Shown here: piece after piece, positions 54,539 through 63,806 of the stretch | Position numbering within the stretch: the stretch's first letter is position 1 | How the letters are laid out: every line of letters begins with the position of its first letter | From: Sphingobium sp. V4 | GTDB taxonomy: Bacteria; Pseudomonadota; Alphaproteobacteria; Sphingomonadales; Sphingomonadaceae | Length of the DNA stretch: 64,000 bases | Assembly (NCBI RefSeq): GCF_029590555.1 | Contig: NZ_CP081001.1 | Span: forward strand, 682,001 to 746,000 | Direction: 5' to 3' | Notes under the pieces: model-generated | What the model was told of the DNA's origin: nothing | Databases searched by the model: none | What the model saw: only the letters and a program-made list of their open reading frames with translations | Position numbers and translations under genes: made by a program

Positions 54539-56461
54539 ATGGCACGATATTCCAGGGCGGCCGTGCTCGGGCTTTTTGCGGCGGGCGTCGCACCGGGCGC
54601 GCTGGCGCAGGGGCAGCCCGATGCGCTGGCCAAGGCATTTGGCGCGCGCGAGACGGTGATCTCCGCCAGCCTCTCGCCCGACGGCCAGAAGATCGCGCTG
54701 ATCGCGGCGGGGACGGGGCGGACGACACGCGCCTATGTGCTGGACGCGAAGGAGGGGGCGGAGCCGGCGGCGGTCGCAGCTGCCAGCGGCAAGCCGGAAT
54801 ATCTCGACCGCTGCGACTGGGTCTCCAATGATCGTCTGGCCTGCAATATCGGCGGGGAAAGGCGGGTTGGTGATGAGGTCTTTGGTTTCAGCAACATCTT
54901 TGCGGTCGATGCCGCAGGTGGCAATATCATTCCGCTAAACCGATTGCACACCAGTTTATATGGCGGTGATATCATTGACCTTTTGCCGAACGAGGATGGC
55001 GCGGTGTTGATGGCAAGACCCGACTCTGGCGGCCTTGGCGTCGAACGCATTGATACGCGGACGGGCAAGGGCAAGCGGGTTGAACAGCCTGAAGCCATGG
55101 CAACCGAATATATCTCGGATGGACGCGGTGTAGTGCGTGTCGTCGGCTTTCAGGAAAACAAGGGTTCAGGTTATGCAAAGGGGACTTTCCGCTATCTTTA
55201 TCGGCCGCTAGGCAAATCTGACTGGAGCAGGCTTGGCATTTATGACTCGAGAGATCGGAGCGGCTTTTCGCCCGCTGCGGTCGATGCCGACAAGAATATC
55301 GTCTATGGCTATGAGCGCTTCGATGGACGACTGGCATTGGTCAGTCTGGCGCTGGACGCTGGTCAGGAAAAGAAACTCGTGTTCGCTCATCCACGAGTGG
55401 ACGTCAGCAATCTGGTGACTGTGGGTCGCGACCGCCGGGTCGTGGGCGTCCGATATGTTGAGGAACGGAGCGAGGTCGTCTATTTCGACGAAAAGATAAA
55501 AACATTGGCAGGGTCACTTAGCAAGGCGCTGGGCGGCAAGGCCGTGCATATCGGTGACATGAGCGCCGACGGGCAGCGGGTGCTGGTCTGGGCCGGCAGC
55601 GATGTCGATCCGGGACAATATTATCTGTTCGATCGCGCCGCGCGTAAATTGTCGCCGGTCATGCCCGACCGTCCCGAACTGGCCGGCCGGGCGCTCGTGG
55701 CGATGCAGTCGATCACTTACAGGGCGAGTGACGGGACGATGATCCCTGCTTACCTTACTCTGCCGCTGGGCAAGGAGACGGCCAAGGGCCTTCCCGCCAT
55801 CGTCATGCCCCATGGTGGTCCCCAGGCCCGCGACGAATGGGGCTTCGACTGGATGGTGCAATATTATGCCGCGCGCGGCTTCGCCGTCATCCAGCCCCAG
55901 TTTCGTGGCTCTTACGGCTTTGGTGAGGAATGGGTGCTGAACAATGGCTTTAAGTCGTGGCGTGTCGCCGTGGGCGACGTTGCCGACGCCGGACGCTGGC
56001 TGGTGTCGGAAGGGATTGCCGATCCCGCACGGTTGACCATCGCGGGCTGGTCTTATGGCGGCTATGCCGCGCTCCAGGCGCAGGCGCTCGATCCGATCCT
56101 GTTCAAGGCGGTGGTCGCGGTCGCGCCGGTCACGGATCTGGGTGACATGAGCCGGCGGCGGCGGGTGTGGTCGGACTATTTCCTGCAGAAGGATTATCTG
56201 GGGTCGGGCAAGACGGCCGAGGACGCCTCGCCGTCCAATCACGCCGCCGAATTTCGCGCGCCGGTGCTGATGTTCCACGGCACCGACGACAATAATGTCG
56301 ACATCAGCCAGGCGCGGATCATGCAGGGCAAGCTGGAGGGCGCGGGCAAGCGTAGCCAACTCGTCATCTATGACGGCCTGACCCACAATCTAAACGACAG
56401 CGATGCGCGCGCCGACCTGCTCCAGAAGAGCGCCGACTTTCTGCTGGCCGCAGGAAAATGA
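54539..56461 (+). CDS. Exported S9-family prolyl oligopeptidase-like peptidase
   Basis: Serine peptidase of 640 residues with a signal peptide (VLGLFAAGVAPGALA-QG). N-terminal beta-propeller (about 25-380) then alpha/beta hydrolase. The catalytic triad is Ser505 in GWSYGGYAAL, Asp584 in HGTDDNNVD and His616 in GLTHNLND. Part of the propeller (about 54880-55520) has lower GC: 50% on 54901-54960 and 55% on 54961-55020 by count, against higher flanks, so it is mosaic. Likely digests peptides in the periplasm. Confidence 0.93.
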   Translation: MARYSRAAVLGLFAAGVAPGALAQGQPDALAKAFGARETVISASLSPDGQKIALIAAGTGRTTRAYVLDAKEGAEPAAVAAASGKPEYLDRCDWVSNDRLACNIGGERRVGDEVFGFSNIFAVDAAGGNIIPLNRLHTSLYGGDIIDLLPNEDGAVLMARPDSGGLGVERIDTRTGKGKRVEQPEAMATEYISDGRGVVRVVGFQENKGSGYAKGTFRYLYRPLGKSDWSRLGIYDSRDRSGFSPAAVDADKNIVYGYERFDGRLALVSLALDAGQEKKLVFAHPRVDVSNLVTVGRDRRVVGVRYVEERSEVVYFDEKIKTLAGSLSKALGGKAVHIGDMSADGQRVLVWAGSDVDPGQYYLFDRAARKLSPVMPDRPELAGRALVAMQSITYRASDGTMIPAYLTLPLGKETAKGLPAIVMPHGGPQARDEWGFDWMVQYYAARGFAVIQPQFRGSYGFGEEWVLNNGFKSWRVAVGDVADAGRWLVSEGIADPARLTIAGWSYGGYAALQAQALDPILFKAVVAVAPVTDLGDMSRRRRVWSDYFLQKDYLGSGKTAEDASPSNHAAEFRAPVLMFHGTDDNNVDISQARIMQGKLEGAGKRSQLVIYDGLTHNLNDSDARADLLQKSADFLLAAGK

Positions 56462-56515
56462 CCGGCGATGGGGGGAGGGGCGACCCTCTCCCTTTCGATC
56501 CCCTTTCAGGCAAAG

Positions 56516-56547
56516 AAAAAGGGCGGCTCCTTGCGGGCCGCCCTTTT
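56516..56547. terminator. Bidirectional intrinsic terminator
   Basis: AAAAA at 56516-56520 precedes GGGCGGC (56521-56527), and the matching GCCGCCC (56537-56543) is followed by TTTT. The A-tract on one side and T-tract on the other suit both the rightward S9 gene and the leftward rpsD gene, which converge here. Confidence 0.85.
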
Positions 56548-56572
56548 CTGTAATTCTGTCCGGAAGGACCGA

Positions 56573-57187
56573 TCAGCGCGAATAGAATTCGACGACCAGG
56601 TTCGGTTCCATCTTCACCGGGTAGGGCACTTCGTCCAGCGTCGGAACGCGGACATAGGTGACCTTGGTGGCGCCGTCCGGCGACACATAGTCGGGAATGT
56701 CGCGCTCGGGCAGGCTCTGTGCTTCCAGGACCAGCGCCATTTCCTGCGCCTTCTTGCCCAGGGTGATTTCGTCGCCCGGCTTCACCAGACGCGACGCGAT
56801 GTTGCACTTCACGCCATTCACATAGATGTGGCCGTGCGAGACGATCTGGCGGGCCGAGAAGATGGTCGGCGCGAACTTGGCGCGGTAGACGACGGCGTCC
56901 AGGCGGCGCTCCAGCAGGCCGATCAGGTTCTGGCCGGTGTCGCCCTTCATGCGGCTGGCTTCGAAATAGTTCTTCTTGAACTGCTTTTCGGTGATGTCGC
57001 CATAATAGCCCTTCAGCTTCTGCTTGGCGCGCAGCTGAATGCCATAGTCGGACATCTTGCCCTTGCGGCGCTGGCCGTGCTGACCGGGACCATATTCACG
57101 CTTGTTGACCGGGCTCTTCGGGCGACCCCAAATATTCTCGCCCATGCGGCGGTCGAGCTTGTACTTGGCGCTTGTGCGCTTCGACAT
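56573..57187 (-). CDS. rpsD: 30S ribosomal protein S4
   Basis: Ribosomal protein of 204 residues, typical length. [20 protein letters not shown] at the N-terminus, S4 RNA-binding domain [20 protein letters not shown] with [20 protein letters not shown], and the C-terminal [13 protein letters not shown] strong AAGGAA lies eight bases before ATG 57187. Here it is a lone gene, not in the alpha operon. Confidence 0.98.
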   Translation of the reverse strand: MSKRTSAKYKLDRRMGENIWGRPKSPVNKREYGPGQHGQRRKGKMSDYGIQLRAKQKLKGYYGDITEKQFKKNYFEASRMKGDTGQNLIGLLERRLDAVVYRAKFAPTIFSARQIVSHGHIYVNGVKCNIASRLVKPGDEITLGKKAQEMALVLEAQSLPERDIPDYVSPDGATKVTYVRVPTLDEVPYPVKMEPNLVVEFYSR

Positions 57188-57377
57188 AGATAATTCCTTA
57201 CAACTGCTAACGACGTTACCCCGGTATCGCCTACGTCCGTATTGCGTGGATGCGCTCAGGGGCAGGGCCGCCGCTTCACCGGGATGCGGGGCCAATCGCG
57301 AAGGCGGGCCTATGACCGCAAGGGTCGGGCATGTCAAGCCTCGACAGGGCTGGGCGGGCGGCCTAATTCCGTCCCCC

Positions 57378-57674
57378 ATGAACCCCGATAGCTATAGCAG
57401 CATGGCGCAGGTGCGCGCCGGTGTCGACGAGATCGACCGCCAGCTCGTCGCCCTGCTCGACCTGCGTTTCGCCCATATGCGCGCCGCCGCGCGGATCAAG
57501 CCCGATCGCGGTGCCGTCCGTGACGAAGCGCGCAAGGCGCAGGTGATCTCCAACGCCCGCGCGGAGGCCGAACGGCTCGGCGCGCCCGGCGATGTCATAG
57601 CCGACCTGTGGGAGCAACTGGTCGAAGCGTCCATCGCCTATGAGCTGGCCGAGTTCGACCGGACGCGGGGCTGA
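57378..57674 (+). CDS. Chorismate mutase, AroQ type
   Basis: All-helical enzyme of 98 residues turning chorismate into prephenate. Seen: [40 protein letters not shown] and [14 protein letters not shown] 57378 fits the family; the open frame upstream overlaps the rpsD promoter region and is not coding. Convergent with an aminotransferase, 21 bases apart, though no link in one pathway is shown. Confidence 0.92.
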   Translation: MNPDSYSSMAQVRAGVDEIDRQLVALLDLRFAHMRAAARIKPDRGAVRDEARKAQVISNARAEAERLGAPGDVIADLWEQLVEASIAYELAEFDRTRG

Positions 57675-57695
57675 ACGCTGCGGAGAGGGCCGGGC

Positions 57696-58832
57696 TTAAC
57701 GCCCGCCCTGCGCCTGGAACCAGGGGATCATCCGCGCGATCGCATCCTCGATCCGATCGGTCGACACGGCGAAGCTGAAGCGGATGAAGCGGTGGCCGTC
57801 GACCGGATCGAAATCGATCCCCGGCGCGGTGGCCACCCCGGTTTCGCGCAGCAGCTTCTGGCAGAAGCTCAGGCTGTCATTGGTCAGATGGCTGATGTCG
57901 GCATAGATGTAGAAGGCGCCGTCGGGCGGCGCGATGCTGGCGAGGCCGAGCGCGGGCAGCGCGTCGAGCAGCAACTGTCTATTTCGCCGATAGGTTGCGA
58001 CATGCCCATCCAGTTCCTCGGCGCAGTCGAAGGCGGTCAGTCCTGCGCGCTGCGCCAGCACCGGCGGCGTCAGGAACAGGTTGCCCATCCGTGCCCGCGC
58101 CACGTCGATCAGGTCGGGCGGCACGACGATCCAGCCCAGCCGCCAGCCAGCCATGCTGTAATATTTGGAGAAGCTGTTCACGACGATCGCGTCGGCCGCG
58201 AACTCCAGCATCGAGCGCGCCGCTTCGCCGAAGCTGAGGCCATGATAGATTTCATCGGAAATGATACGGATGCCGCGATCCGCGCAGACCCTGGCAATGG
58301 CCGCCAGTTCGTCCGCCGGGATGATGGTGCCGGTGGGATTGGCCGGGCTGGCGAGGATCAGCCCTTCTGGCGGGGGATCGAGCGCGACCAGCGCATCGGC
58401 GCTGATCTGATAGCGTTCCGCCGGGCCACAGGCGATTTCGACCGGCTCCAGATAGAGCGCCTTCAAATTGTTGCGATAGGCGACATAGCCGGGCCGCGCG
58501 GTGGCGACGCGGGCACCGGGCGCGAACAGGCTGGTCAGCGCCAGCACCAGTCCGGGCGACGCGCCGCACGTCAGCAATATCTGTTCCGGGTCGATGGCGA
58601 CGCCATGCCGCTCGGCATAATGCCGCGCGATCCGTTCTTTCAGCGCGGTGCTTTCCCAATAGCCCATGGGTTCGGTGTCGAGTACCTGATGCGCCACGGC
58701 GATGGCGGCGGCGGGTGCCCCGGTCGATGGCTGGCCGAACTCCATGTGCAGGATGGAGCGGCCTTGTGCTTCAAGTGCGTGGGCCTCGCGGCTGATGGCG
58801 ATGGCGTGGAAGGGATCGATTTCGGCAACCAT
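57696..58832 (-). CDS. PLP-dependent class I/II aminotransferase
   Basis: Fold-type I aminotransferase of 378 residues. The PLP Lys is in VVNSFSKYYSMAGWRLGW; ASPANPTGTII, ISDEIYHGLSF and a late RFSFAVSTDRIEDAI are typical. ATG 58832 chosen (MVAEIDPFHAIAISREAHAL); 58901 would add 23 residues without similarity. Its neighbour on the right runs divergently. An aspartate/aromatic type is likely, exact substrate unknown. Confidence 0.92.
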   Translation of the reverse strand: MVAEIDPFHAIAISREAHALEAQGRSILHMEFGQPSTGAPAAAIAVAHQVLDTEPMGYWESTALKERIARHYAERHGVAIDPEQILLTCGASPGLVLALTSLFAPGARVATARPGYVAYRNNLKALYLEPVEIACGPAERYQISADALVALDPPPEGLILASPANPTGTIIPADELAAIARVCADRGIRIISDEIYHGLSFGEAARSMLEFAADAIVVNSFSKYYSMAGWRLGWIVVPPDLIDVARARMGNLFLTPPVLAQRAGLTAFDCAEELDGHVATYRRNRQLLLDALPALGLASIAPPDGAFYIYADISHLTNDSLSFCQKLLRETGVATAPGIDFDPVDGHRFIRFSFAVSTDRIEDAIARMIPWFQAQGGR

Positions 58833-58890
58833 GGCCGCGTGCCTAGAGCCGGGGCGCAACCATGTCCATGGCCGCAGCGTTGCAACCGGC

Positions 58891-59154
58891 ATGAGCCCCA
58901 CTCTGCTGACTGCCTTGCAATATTATGGCGCGGGAGCGGCTACGCTCGCCGCGCTGATCGTTTCGCTGAACCTCGGTCGCCGCATCACCGGCTGGGCCTT
59001 CGTCCTGTTCGTGACCTCATCGCTCGCCCTGATCGGCTGGGGCTTTCTCGACAAGGACAGCGAAGGGATAGGGTGGCAGAATGTGGCGTTGCTGGTCATC
59101 AACGCCGTTGGGGTATGGCGTTACCTGATCTCGAGGCATGAGGTGCGAGGGTGA
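58891..59154 (+). CDS. Small three-helix membrane protein
   Basis: Protein of 87 residues with three membrane helices: YYGAGAATLAALIVSLNLG, GWAFVLFVTSSLALIGWGFL and NVALLVINAVGVWRYL. The topology resembles the CBU_0592-type or PnuC-like small proteins, with no known role. ATG 58891 lies 58 bases from the aminotransferase start on the other strand, so the two share a promoter region. Confidence 0.75.
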   Translation: MSPTLLTALQYYGAGAATLAALIVSLNLGRRITGWAFVLFVTSSLALIGWGFLDKDSEGIGWQNVALLVINAVGVWRYLISRHEVRG

Positions 59155-59196
59155 AGGGGGCTAAGCTTTCAAAAATCCTTCCCGTAAGGAGGGGGG

Positions 59197-59213
59197 CAGG
59201 CGCGTAGCGCCTG
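59197..59213. repeat. Hairpin in intergenic repeat DNA
   Basis: CAGGCGC-GTA-GCGCCTG is a perfect 7-bp palindrome inside a spacer (59155-59292) of CCTTCCCGTAAGGAGGGG-type wording. It resembles common dispersed intergenic sequence of sphingomonads; no T-tract. Confidence 0.5.
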
Positions 59214-59292
59214 ACGGAGGGGGGCGCCCTGTCGTTAGCGGGAAACCCCTTTACCACTTCGTGGTCTCCCTCCCGTTTCAGGGGAACAAGAG

Positions 59293-59985
59293 TTAGCCTT
59301 CCGCGATCCAGACCTCGACCGGTACCTTGTCCTGCAACAGCGCCAGCCGGATCGGCAATTCCTCCACGGCACCGCCCGCCAGCGCGCGATCATAGACCGC
59401 TTTCTTGCCCGCGCCGCCGATCTGGAGGAAGACATGGCGGCTCCGAAGAATGCCGTGCGCCGTCAGCGACATTCGCTGGTGCGGGGCAGCCGGGGGCGTG
59501 GCTGCTATGGTCAGCGCCTTGCTCGCCAATCCGTCCGTCAGTTCCTTGCCTTCGGGGAAGAGCGAGGCGGTATGGCCGTCATCGCCCATGCCCAGCAGGA
59601 TGACGTCGAGCGGCCAGGGCAGTTCGGCAAAGGCCGCCTCGACCGCGGGCTGGCCCGCATAGGCGTCCCCCGCGTCATTCTTCATCGGCACGAACCGCGC
59701 CGCTGCCGCCGGTCCCTGCAATAATGTCTCGCGTACCAGCCGCTCGTTGCTGTCCGGGCTGTCGGGGGCGACCCAGCGTTCGTCGACCAGGGTCACGACG
59801 ACCCTGCTCCAGTCGAGATCGGCCGCGCTCAGCGCCTCCAGAACCGGCCGGGGAGATCGGCCACCCGACACGGCGATGCCGGCCAACCCGCGCGTCGCGA
59901 CGGCGTCGGCCAGGATCGTGGCGATGCGCGTTGCGATGTCGGCGGCGGCCTCGGCCCCGGTGGCGAAAAGATGTTCGGTCGGCAT
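59293..59985 (-). CDS. pgl: 6-phosphogluconolactonase
   Basis: DevB-type lactonase of 230 residues of the pentose phosphate/Entner-Doudoroff pathways. VTLVDERWVAPDSPDSNERL, LGMGDDGHTASLFPEG and GIAVSGGRSPRPVLEAL are signatures. It follows the YbaK-like gene by 5 bases and galE upstream, on the same strand. No zwf or edd gene is visible in the window. Confidence 0.95.
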   Translation of the reverse strand: MPTEHLFATGAEAAADIATRIATILADAVATRGLAGIAVSGGRSPRPVLEALSAADLDWSRVVVTLVDERWVAPDSPDSNERLVRETLLQGPAAAARFVPMKNDAGDAYAGQPAVEAAFAELPWPLDVILLGMGDDGHTASLFPEGKELTDGLASKALTIAATPPAAPHQRMSLTAHGILRSRHVFLQIGGAGKKAVYDRALAGGAVEELPIRLALLQDKVPVEVWIAEG

Positions 59986-59990
59986 GGCTC

Positions 59991-60467
59991 TCACTCGACG
60001 GTTTCGGGAAGGGTGCAGATGTCGATCCATTGCGCTCCGGTCAAGGCAGCGAGCCGGTCGGGCGTCAGTTCGACGGACGTGGTGCGGGATCCCGCCGCCG
60101 GGAACACGGTGGCGAAGTCCTTGAGCGACACGTCGCAATAGACGGGCAGGGGCGTCGCCAAGCCAAAGGGGCACACGCCGCCGACCGGATGGCCGGTAAT
60201 TTCTTCCACCTCGTGCCCGCCCAGCATCCGGGGCCTGGCGCCCAGCGCGGCCTTGGCCTTGCCATTGGACAGCCGCGCGTCGCCCCGCGCGCAGACAAGC
60301 ACGATCCTCTCCCCCACGCGCAGCGACAATGTCTTGGCGATCCGCGCCGGCTCCACGCCCAGCGCGGCGGCCGCCTCGATCACCGTCGCGGTGCTGACGC
60401 CCTGGTCGATGATCGCCACATCGGGCGCTTTTTCTCCAAAGAAGGCGCGAACGCTCGCCTCACTCAT
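59991..60467 (-). CDS. YbaK/ProX-family aminoacyl-tRNA deacylase-like protein
   Basis: Protein of 158 residues of the YbaK/EbsC fold: IIDQGVSTATVIEAAAALGV, IAKTLSLRVGERIVLVCARG, KGKAA-like NGKAKAALGARPRML and GVCPFGLATPLPVYCDVSL. Family members deacylate mischarged tRNA such as Cys- or Ala-tRNAPro. ATG 60467 is ten bases after the galE stop; it precedes pgl. Confidence 0.9.
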   Translation of the reverse strand: MSEASVRAFFGEKAPDVAIIDQGVSTATVIEAAAALGVEPARIAKTLSLRVGERIVLVCARGDARLSNGKAKAALGARPRMLGGHEVEEITGHPVGGVCPFGLATPLPVYCDVSLKDFATVFPAAGSRTTSVELTPDRLAALTGAQWIDICTLPETVE

Positions 60468-60477
60468 GCCGTCCGCC

Positions 60478-61479
60478 TCATGCGCCCTGCAATTCGCCGA
60501 GCTTGCGTTCCCAGGCGAGGGCGTGGGTGACGATCTGCTCCAGGTCGGCATAGCGGGGTTCCCAGGGGAATTCCGCCATGATCGCGCGATTGTCCGAAAT
60601 CAGCGAATCTGGGTCGCCGGCACGACGGCCTTCCAGCTTGCGGTCGATGGTCATGTTGGTGACGCGATCGACGGCGTCCAGCACCTCCAGCACGGAGAAG
60701 CCCCGGCCATAGCCGCAGTTGAGCAGGTAATTCTGATCGGGCTTCGCGATCAGCGCCTCCAGCGCCAGCACATGGGCGGCCGCGAGGTCGGTGACATGGA
60801 TATAGTCGCGCACGCCGGTGCCGTCGGTCGTGTCGAAATCGGTGCCGAACACCGATACATGGCTGCGCTTGCCCAGCGCCGCCTCGACCGCGACCTTGAT
60901 GAGGTGCGTCGCGCCCGCCGTCGACTGCCCGGTGCGGCCTGCGGGGTCCGCCCCCGCAACATTGAAGTATCGCAGCGCACAGAAGTTGATCGGATGCGCC
61001 GCGGCCACGTCGCGCAGCATATATTCTGTCATCAGCTTCGACATGCCATAGGGATTGATCGGCCGCTGCGGCGTCGTTTCCCGGACCGGGCTTTCCTCGG
61101 GGATGCCATAGGTCGCGGCGGTGGAGGAGAAGATGAAATGCGGCACGCCCGTTGCGACCGCGCTCTCGATCAGGTCGCGGGTCTTGGCGCTGTTGTTGTG
61201 ATAATATTTGAGCGGGTTCTCGACCGATTCCGGCACCACGACCGACCCGGCGAAATGCATGATCGCCTTCACATCATGATCGCGCAATGTCGCCTGCACC
61301 AGCGGCTGGTCGGCAATGTCCCCCTGCACGAAGGCGACGCCGTCGGGCACCGCCCAGCGAAAGCCCGTGACCAGATTGTCGATCACGACCACGCCATAAC
61401 CGGCGTCCTTCAGCGCCAGCACCGCATGGCTGCCAATATAGCCGGCGCCGCCCGTAACCAGGACCGTAGGCTTGCTCAT
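60478..61479 (-). CDS. galE: UDP-glucose 4-epimerase
   Basis: Short-chain dehydrogenase-type epimerase of 333 residues: TVLVTGGAGYIGSHAVLAL NAD site, HFAGSVVVPESVENPLKYYH, catalytic Tyr-Lys in YGMSKLMTEYML, and SDNRAIMAEFPWEPRYADLE. It makes UDP-galactose for surface glycans. Its start has no Shine-Dalgarno in the usual place; the only candidate (GGGGAG) lies in the 3' arm of the hairpin just upstream. Confidence 0.95.
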   Translation of the reverse strand: MSKPTVLVTGGAGYIGSHAVLALKDAGYGVVVIDNLVTGFRWAVPDGVAFVQGDIADQPLVQATLRDHDVKAIMHFAGSVVVPESVENPLKYYHNNSAKTRDLIESAVATGVPHFIFSSTAATYGIPEESPVRETTPQRPINPYGMSKLMTEYMLRDVAAAHPINFCALRYFNVAGADPAGRTGQSTAGATHLIKVAVEAALGKRSHVSVFGTDFDTTDGTGVRDYIHVTDLAAAHVLALEALIAKPDQNYLLNCGYGRGFSVLEVLDAVDRVTNMTIDRKLEGRRAGDPDSLISDNRAIMAEFPWEPRYADLEQIVTHALAWERKLGELQGA

Positions 61480-61482
61480 AAG

Positions 61483-61517
61483 AAAAAAGGTCTCCCCGGA
61501 GATGTCCGGGGAGACCT
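61483..61517 (-). terminator. Intrinsic terminator of the fadB-like gene, overlapping the galE leader
   Basis: On the minus strand, AGGTCTCCCCGGA (61517-61505), loop CATC, TCCGGGGAGACCT (61500-61488) is a perfect 13-bp stem followed by T6 (61488-61483). It stops transcripts from the fadB-like gene, but ends only three bases before the galE ATG at 61479. Confidence 0.85.
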
Positions 61518-61547
61518 AATACAGAAGCGTTACGATTTACAAATCGA

Positions 61548-63725
61548 TCATGCTGCGGCGCGGGACGGAACGGGGCGATAGAAGGTCGCGCCGTTGGCCG
61601 CCATCTCCCGCAGCTGTGCTGTGGGTGCGAAGCGGGGACCATGCGCCGCCGCCAGCCGGTCCAGTACGGCCACGACATGGGCGATGCCGACCGTGTCCAT
61701 ATGGCTGAACGGGCCGCCGGTGTAGGGCGCGAAGCCCCACCCGAAGATCGCGCCGATGTCGCCATCCTCCGGCGTCTCCAGCACGCCTTCCTCGAAACAG
61801 CGGGCGCATTCGATCAGCTGGCGATAGAGCAGCCGTTCCTTGACCGCCTCGACATCGGGCTGCTCGGCTGCGCGGGGGAACATCTCCTCCAGCACCGGGG
61901 ACAGATGCTTCTTGCCGCCTTCGGGATAGTCGTACCAGCCCTTGCCGTTCTTGCGGCCCAGCCGCCCGGCCTCGACCATCCTGACCATGATGTCGTCCGA
62001 CCCCTGCGGGACATAGGCGTCGCCCAGTTCCTTCTTCGCGGCGGTCATGATCTTGACGCCCAGTTCGATCGACACCTCGTCGCTGACGGCCAGCGGCCCG
62101 GTCGGCATCCCCAATTGCTTGCCGGCATTTTCGATCAGCGCCGGGTTGACGCCTTCGCCCACCAGTTCCGCGCCTTCCTGCACATAGGTGCCGAAGCTGC
62201 GCGAGGTGTAGAAACCGCGGCTGTCATGCACGACGATCGGCGTCTTCTTGATCTGGGCGACGAAGTCCAGCGCCTTGGCGATGGCGGCGGGGCCGGTCTT
62301 TTCGCCCAGGATGATCTCCACCAGCGGCATCTTCTCGACGGGTGAGAAGAAGTGGACGCCGATGAAATTCTCGGGCCTGCTCCATGCCCGCGCCAGCTTC
62401 GTGATGGGCAGGGTGGAAGTGTTGGAGCCGAAGATGGTGTCTGCGCCCAGCACCTCCTCGACCTTCTTCGTGACTTCCGCCTTGATCGCGACATCCTCGA
62501 ACACCGCCTCGATCACGAAATCCGCTCCGGCGAGCGCGGCATAGTCGGTGGTCGGCGTCACGCGGGCCAGCGTCTCCGCCATTTTCTCCGGGGTCATGCC
62601 CTTGCCGAGGCGCTTCTTCAGCACCTCCTCGACATGCGCCTTGCCCTTCTCGGCATAGGCCTGATCGCGGTCGAACAGCACGACCTCGATCCCCGCCTGC
62701 GCCGCGACGGTGGCGATCCCGGCCCCCATCATGCCCGCGCCCAGCATGGCAAGTTTCCTGGTCGGCGCCTTCGGTTCGTCCTTGGGGCGGCGCGCGCCGC
62801 GTTCGGCGGCCTGCTTGTTGACGAACAGGGTGCGGATCATGTTGCTCGCCTGTGGATCGGCGGCGACCTTGGCAAAATATTTGCTCTCGATCCGGATTGC
62901 CCGGTCCATCGGCAGGGTGATGCCTTCATAGACAGCGGACAGCAAAGCGATCGGCGCATTCATGTTGCGCTGGGTCTGCTTGAGCGTCATCGGCAGCGCG
63001 CCCGCCATCGTCTGGACGAAGGCCGGGTTGAAGCCGCCGGCGCCGCCGGGCACCTTAAAGCTCTTCACGTCCCATGGCTGGGTGCCGGCATCGGGATTGG
63101 CCTTCACCCATTCCCTCGCCGCCGCGACGGCCGTGCCCTGCGGCACTACCTGATCGACCACCTTGAGCATCGCGGCCTCGGCCGGACGGAACAGCTTGCC
63201 CTGAAGCATGTACATCAGCGCGGCCTGCACCCCCATCAGGCGCGGCAGCCGCTGCGACCCGCCGCCGCCGGGGAACAGGCCGATCAATATTTCGGGCAGG
63301 CCCAGCTGGGTCTTGGGGCTGTCGCCGACGAAACGGCGATGGCAGGCCAGCGCCAGCTCGAACCCGCCGCCCACGCAGGTGCCCTCGATCGCGCAGGCGA
63401 CCGGCTTGCCGCCGGTTTCGAGCCGGCGGAACAGATTGTTCAGCACGAAAACCTTGTCGAAGATGGCCGCCGGGGCAGGGCGCTGCCCGCCCTCGCTCGC
63501 CAGCATCGATCCGAAATATTTAAGGTCCATGCCGGCCATGAAGCCGCTGTCCTTGCCCGACGCGATGACCGCGCCCTTGATGGCGTCCTCCGACGCGATG
63601 CGCGTGATCGCGGCGTCGAGATCGGAGAGAAAATCGGGGCCGATGACGTTCATCGACTGGTCCGGAACGTCGATGGTCAGGGTGGCGATGCCGTCGGCAT
63701 CGATGTCGAATGCAATGGTCTGCAT
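61548..63725 (-). CDS. Multifunctional fatty acid oxidation enzyme (FadB/FadJ-like)
   Basis: Fused beta-oxidation enzyme of 725 residues. N-terminal enoyl-CoA hydratase domain: [32 protein letters not shown], then [20 protein letters not shown]. Central NAD-binding 3-hydroxyacyl-CoA dehydrogenase: [52 protein letters not shown]-terminal dehydrogenase domain follows ([17 protein letters not shown]). ATG 63725. A thiolase gene lies directly upstream, so both act on the same spiral. Confidence 0.95.
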   Translation of the reverse strand: MQTIAFDIDADGIATLTIDVPDQSMNVIGPDFLSDLDAAITRIASEDAIKGAVIASGKDSGFMAGMDLKYFGSMLASEGGQRPAPAAIFDKVFVLNNLFRRLETGGKPVACAIEGTCVGGGFELALACHRRFVGDSPKTQLGLPEILIGLFPGGGGSQRLPRLMGVQAALMYMLQGKLFRPAEAAMLKVVDQVVPQGTAVAAAREWVKANPDAGTQPWDVKSFKVPGGAGGFNPAFVQTMAGALPMTLKQTQRNMNAPIALLSAVYEGITLPMDRAIRIESKYFAKVAADPQASNMIRTLFVNKQAAERGARRPKDEPKAPTRKLAMLGAGMMGAGIATVAAQAGIEVVLFDRDQAYAEKGKAHVEEVLKKRLGKGMTPEKMAETLARVTPTTDYAALAGADFVIEAVFEDVAIKAEVTKKVEEVLGADTIFGSNTSTLPITKLARAWSRPENFIGVHFFSPVEKMPLVEIILGEKTGPAAIAKALDFVAQIKKTPIVVHDSRGFYTSRSFGTYVQEGAELVGEGVNPALIENAGKQLGMPTGPLAVSDEVSIELGVKIMTAAKKELGDAYVPQGSDDIMVRMVEAGRLGRKNGKGWYDYPEGGKKHLSPVLEEMFPRAAEQPDVEAVKERLLYRQLIECARCFEEGVLETPEDGDIGAIFGWGFAPYTGGPFSHMDTVGIAHVVAVLDRLAAAHGPRFAPTAQLREMAANGATFYRPVPSRAAA

Positions 63726-63754
63726 GATGCTGCCTCTCAATTCCGTTCGCCCTG

Positions 63755-63782
63755 TTCGAACGAGCCACATGTCTCGTTCGAA
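63755..63782. repeat. Perfect inverted repeat between thiolase and fadB-like genes
   Basis: TTCGAACGAG (63755-63764) and CTCGTTCGAA (63773-63782) pair perfectly over an 8-base loop. Adjoining bases CCGTTCGCCCTG (63743-63754) and TGTCGAAGGGCTCG echo the REP-type wording seen at 14965 and 11693. It could also act as an operator in this intra-operon spacer. Confidence 0.55.
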
Positions 63783-63806
63783 TGTCGAAGGGCTCGTCTC
63801 TTATTT

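Noticed and set aside
57686..57709. Possible terminator between chorismate mutase and aminotransferase
   Set aside because: AGGGCCGGGC can pair with GCCCGCCCT but needs a bulge, and there is no T-tract; it also includes the aminotransferase stop.
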